Shown here in pieces: positions 5,532 to 6,652 of a DNA stretch of 6,652 nucleotides; position 1 is the stretch's first letter; every line of letters starts with the position of its first letter. Source of the stretch: an uncultured Collinsella sp. Its GTDB lineage: Bacteria > Actinomycetota > Coriobacteriia > Coriobacteriales > Coriobacteriaceae. Both the position numbers and the translations under genes were made by a program. Location: positions 1-6,652 of the forward strand of contig CABUTL010000082.1 of NCBI GenBank assembly GCA_902494375.1, in the 5' to 3' direction. The notes beneath the pieces were generated by a model. That model made no database searches. It saw only the letters and a program-made list of their open reading frames with translations, and was not told the origin of the DNA.

Positions 5532-5574
5532 CCTCCGTACTTCACCACCAAAGACTGTCCCAAACAACGAGCTT

Positions 5575-5618
5575 TTGGGGACGTTCCTAAACGACTAGTC
5601 ATGTAAGAACGTCCCCAA
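5575..5618. repeat. 12-bp perfect inverted repeat upstream of the ABC ATPase gene
   Basis: TTGGGGACGTTC (5575-5586) and GAACGTCCCCAA (5607-5618) are perfect complements around a 20-base loop that contains the palindrome GACTAGTC (5593-5600). A related GTCCCAAA occurs just before it (5557-5564), so the GGGGAC/GTCCCC core appears three times in about 60 bases. The right arm ends 8 bases before the ATPase SD. It looks like a second REP-like element rather than a terminator, because no T-tract follows. Confidence 0.55.
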
Positions 5619-5636
5619 TGACTATGAAAGGTATCC

Positions 5637-6652
5637 ATGGAAACGATCATCAACGTCGACGATGTCTCGTTCTCCTATGGCACGCAGACCGAGCAGGCGC
5701 TTAAGCATATCTCGCTCGGCGTGAACAGGGGAGATTTTATCGGCATTATCGGGCCTTCGGGCGACGGTAAGTCCACACTTGCCGCCTGTCTGTCGGGCGC
5801 CGTACCTCACCACTACACCGGCGCCTTTTATGGCTCCGTGTTAGTTGACGGCCACGACACCTGCGAGGTCTCGCTCACCGACATATCGCAGATCGTCGGC
5901 AGCGTGTTGCAGGACATCGATACCCAGATGGTCGCTTCGGTCGTTGAGGACGAAATGCTCTTTGGCCTCGAGAACTTTGGCGTTCCGCACGACCAGATCG
6001 AGCAGCGCTTGAGCGAGACGCTTAAGACCGTCGGTATCAGCGACCTGCGCGACCGCGAGATCCCCACGCTTTCGGGCGGCCAAAAGCAAAAGGTTGCCAT
6101 CGCCGCCATCCTCGCCATGCGTCCGCGCGTGCTCGTGCTCGACGAACCCACCGCGGCGCTCGACCCCGCCAGCTCCACGCTGGTCTTCGAGACCCTGCGT
6201 GAGGCCAACCGTGCACTCGGCATCACCATCGTTGTCGTTGAGCAAAAAGTCGCCCTGCTTTCGGAGTATTGCAACCGCGTGCTCGTGCTCAATCATGGCG
6301 AAATCGCGCTACAGGGCAAGCCGCACGAGGTCTTCGCGCACACCGATGAGCTCCGCGCCATCGGCGTCGATTGCCCGCGTGTCACGCGCATTTTCAACAG
6401 CCTCGAGGCCGATGGCCTGGCCAGCGGCACTCCCTGTTTGGATGTTGATGAGGCCGAGCGCCTGATTACGGGCATCGTCGACCCCGCACACGCAAACAGC
6501 GACACTCAGGCACCCGCCGGCTCACCGCACGCACCGTCGTTGCGCCCGCACGCCAAGGACGCCGAGCCCGTGCTCGCCTTCGATCACGTTGAGTTTGCCT
6601 ATCCCAATGGCGGCGGCGCCGTCCACGACCTCAACCTGACCCTCTATCCCGG
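5637..6652 (+). CDS. ABC/ECF transporter ATPase with two fused nucleotide-binding domains (3' end cut by window)
   Basis: The frame runs from ATG 5637 (SD GAAAGG at 5626-5631) to the window end without a stop, giving 338 codons. The first ATPase domain (about 3-235) has Walker A GPSGDGKST (39-47), Q-loop Gln92, signature LSGGQ (145-149), Walker B LVLDEPT (166-172) with catalytic Glu170, and the D-loop ALDP. The usual switch histidine after Walker B is replaced: the motif reads VVVEQK, with Gln203 where ECF ATPases commonly have His. A low-complexity linker rich in Pro, Ala and His (about 275-305) leads to a second ATPase domain beginning EPVLAFDHVEFAYPNG (about 309), of which only the start is in the window. 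Two NBDs in one chain are typical of dedicated ECF modules such as YkoD. Lying after a predicted tryptophan S-component, it probably powers that importer. A membrane T-component gene is expected beyond the window. Confidence 0.9.
   Translation, partial: METIINVDDVSFSYGTQTEQALKHISLGVNRGDFIGIIGPSGDGKSTLAACLSGAVPHHYTGAFYGSVLVDGHDTCEVSLTDISQIVGSVLQDIDTQMVASVVEDEMLFGLENFGVPHDQIEQRLSETLKTVGISDLRDREIPTLSGGQKQKVAIAAILAMRPRVLVLDEPTAALDPASSTLVFETLREANRALGITIVVVEQKVALLSEYCNRVLVLNHGEIALQGKPHEVFAHTDELRAIGVDCPRVTRIFNSLEADGLASGTPCLDVDEAERLITGIVDPAHANSDTQAPAGSPHAPSLRPHAKDAEPVLAFDHVEFAYPNGGGAVHDLNLTLYP

Overview
The window looks like chromosomal DNA from a high-GC anaerobic actinobacterium, most likely a gut Coriobacteriia member such as Collinsella. 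This is inferred from the GC-rich third positions, from a secreted and membrane-anchored C69 peptidase, and from the ECF transporter parts. No database search was possible. There is no sign of a prophage, an insertion sequence or a CRISPR array.

Left part (1-2416): the last 24 codons of an unidentified + strand gene converge on a - strand ribonuclease D gene (rnd), with a 12-bp perfect inverted repeat between them. A short divergent promoter region separates rnd from a + strand diacylglycerol/lipid kinase-family gene. That gene is followed at once by a 30-codon single-pass membrane protein with a strong Shine-Dalgarno (SD) sequence, and a textbook intrinsic terminator closes this two-gene unit.

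Middle (2417-4500): an AT-rich region with direct and inverted repeats leads into a 600-residue family C69 dipeptidase. It has a signal peptide whose predicted cleavage would expose the catalytic Cys, and a C-terminal membrane anchor.

Right part (4501-6652), the most interesting: an extended -10 promoter is followed by a 22-codon leader peptide with three consecutive Trp codons, a candidate antiterminator, and a strong terminator with a TTCG loop. This is a tryptophan attenuator of the trpL type. It does not precede a biosynthetic operon. It precedes a six-helix ECF transporter S-component that resembles the TrpP family, followed by an ABC ATPase with two fused nucleotide-binding domains that runs off the window. 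The simplest reading is a tryptophan-uptake ECF transporter switched on by ribosome stalling when charged tRNA-Trp is scarce. The gap between the S-component and the ATPase carries two large palindromic elements that look like REP-type intergenic repeats.
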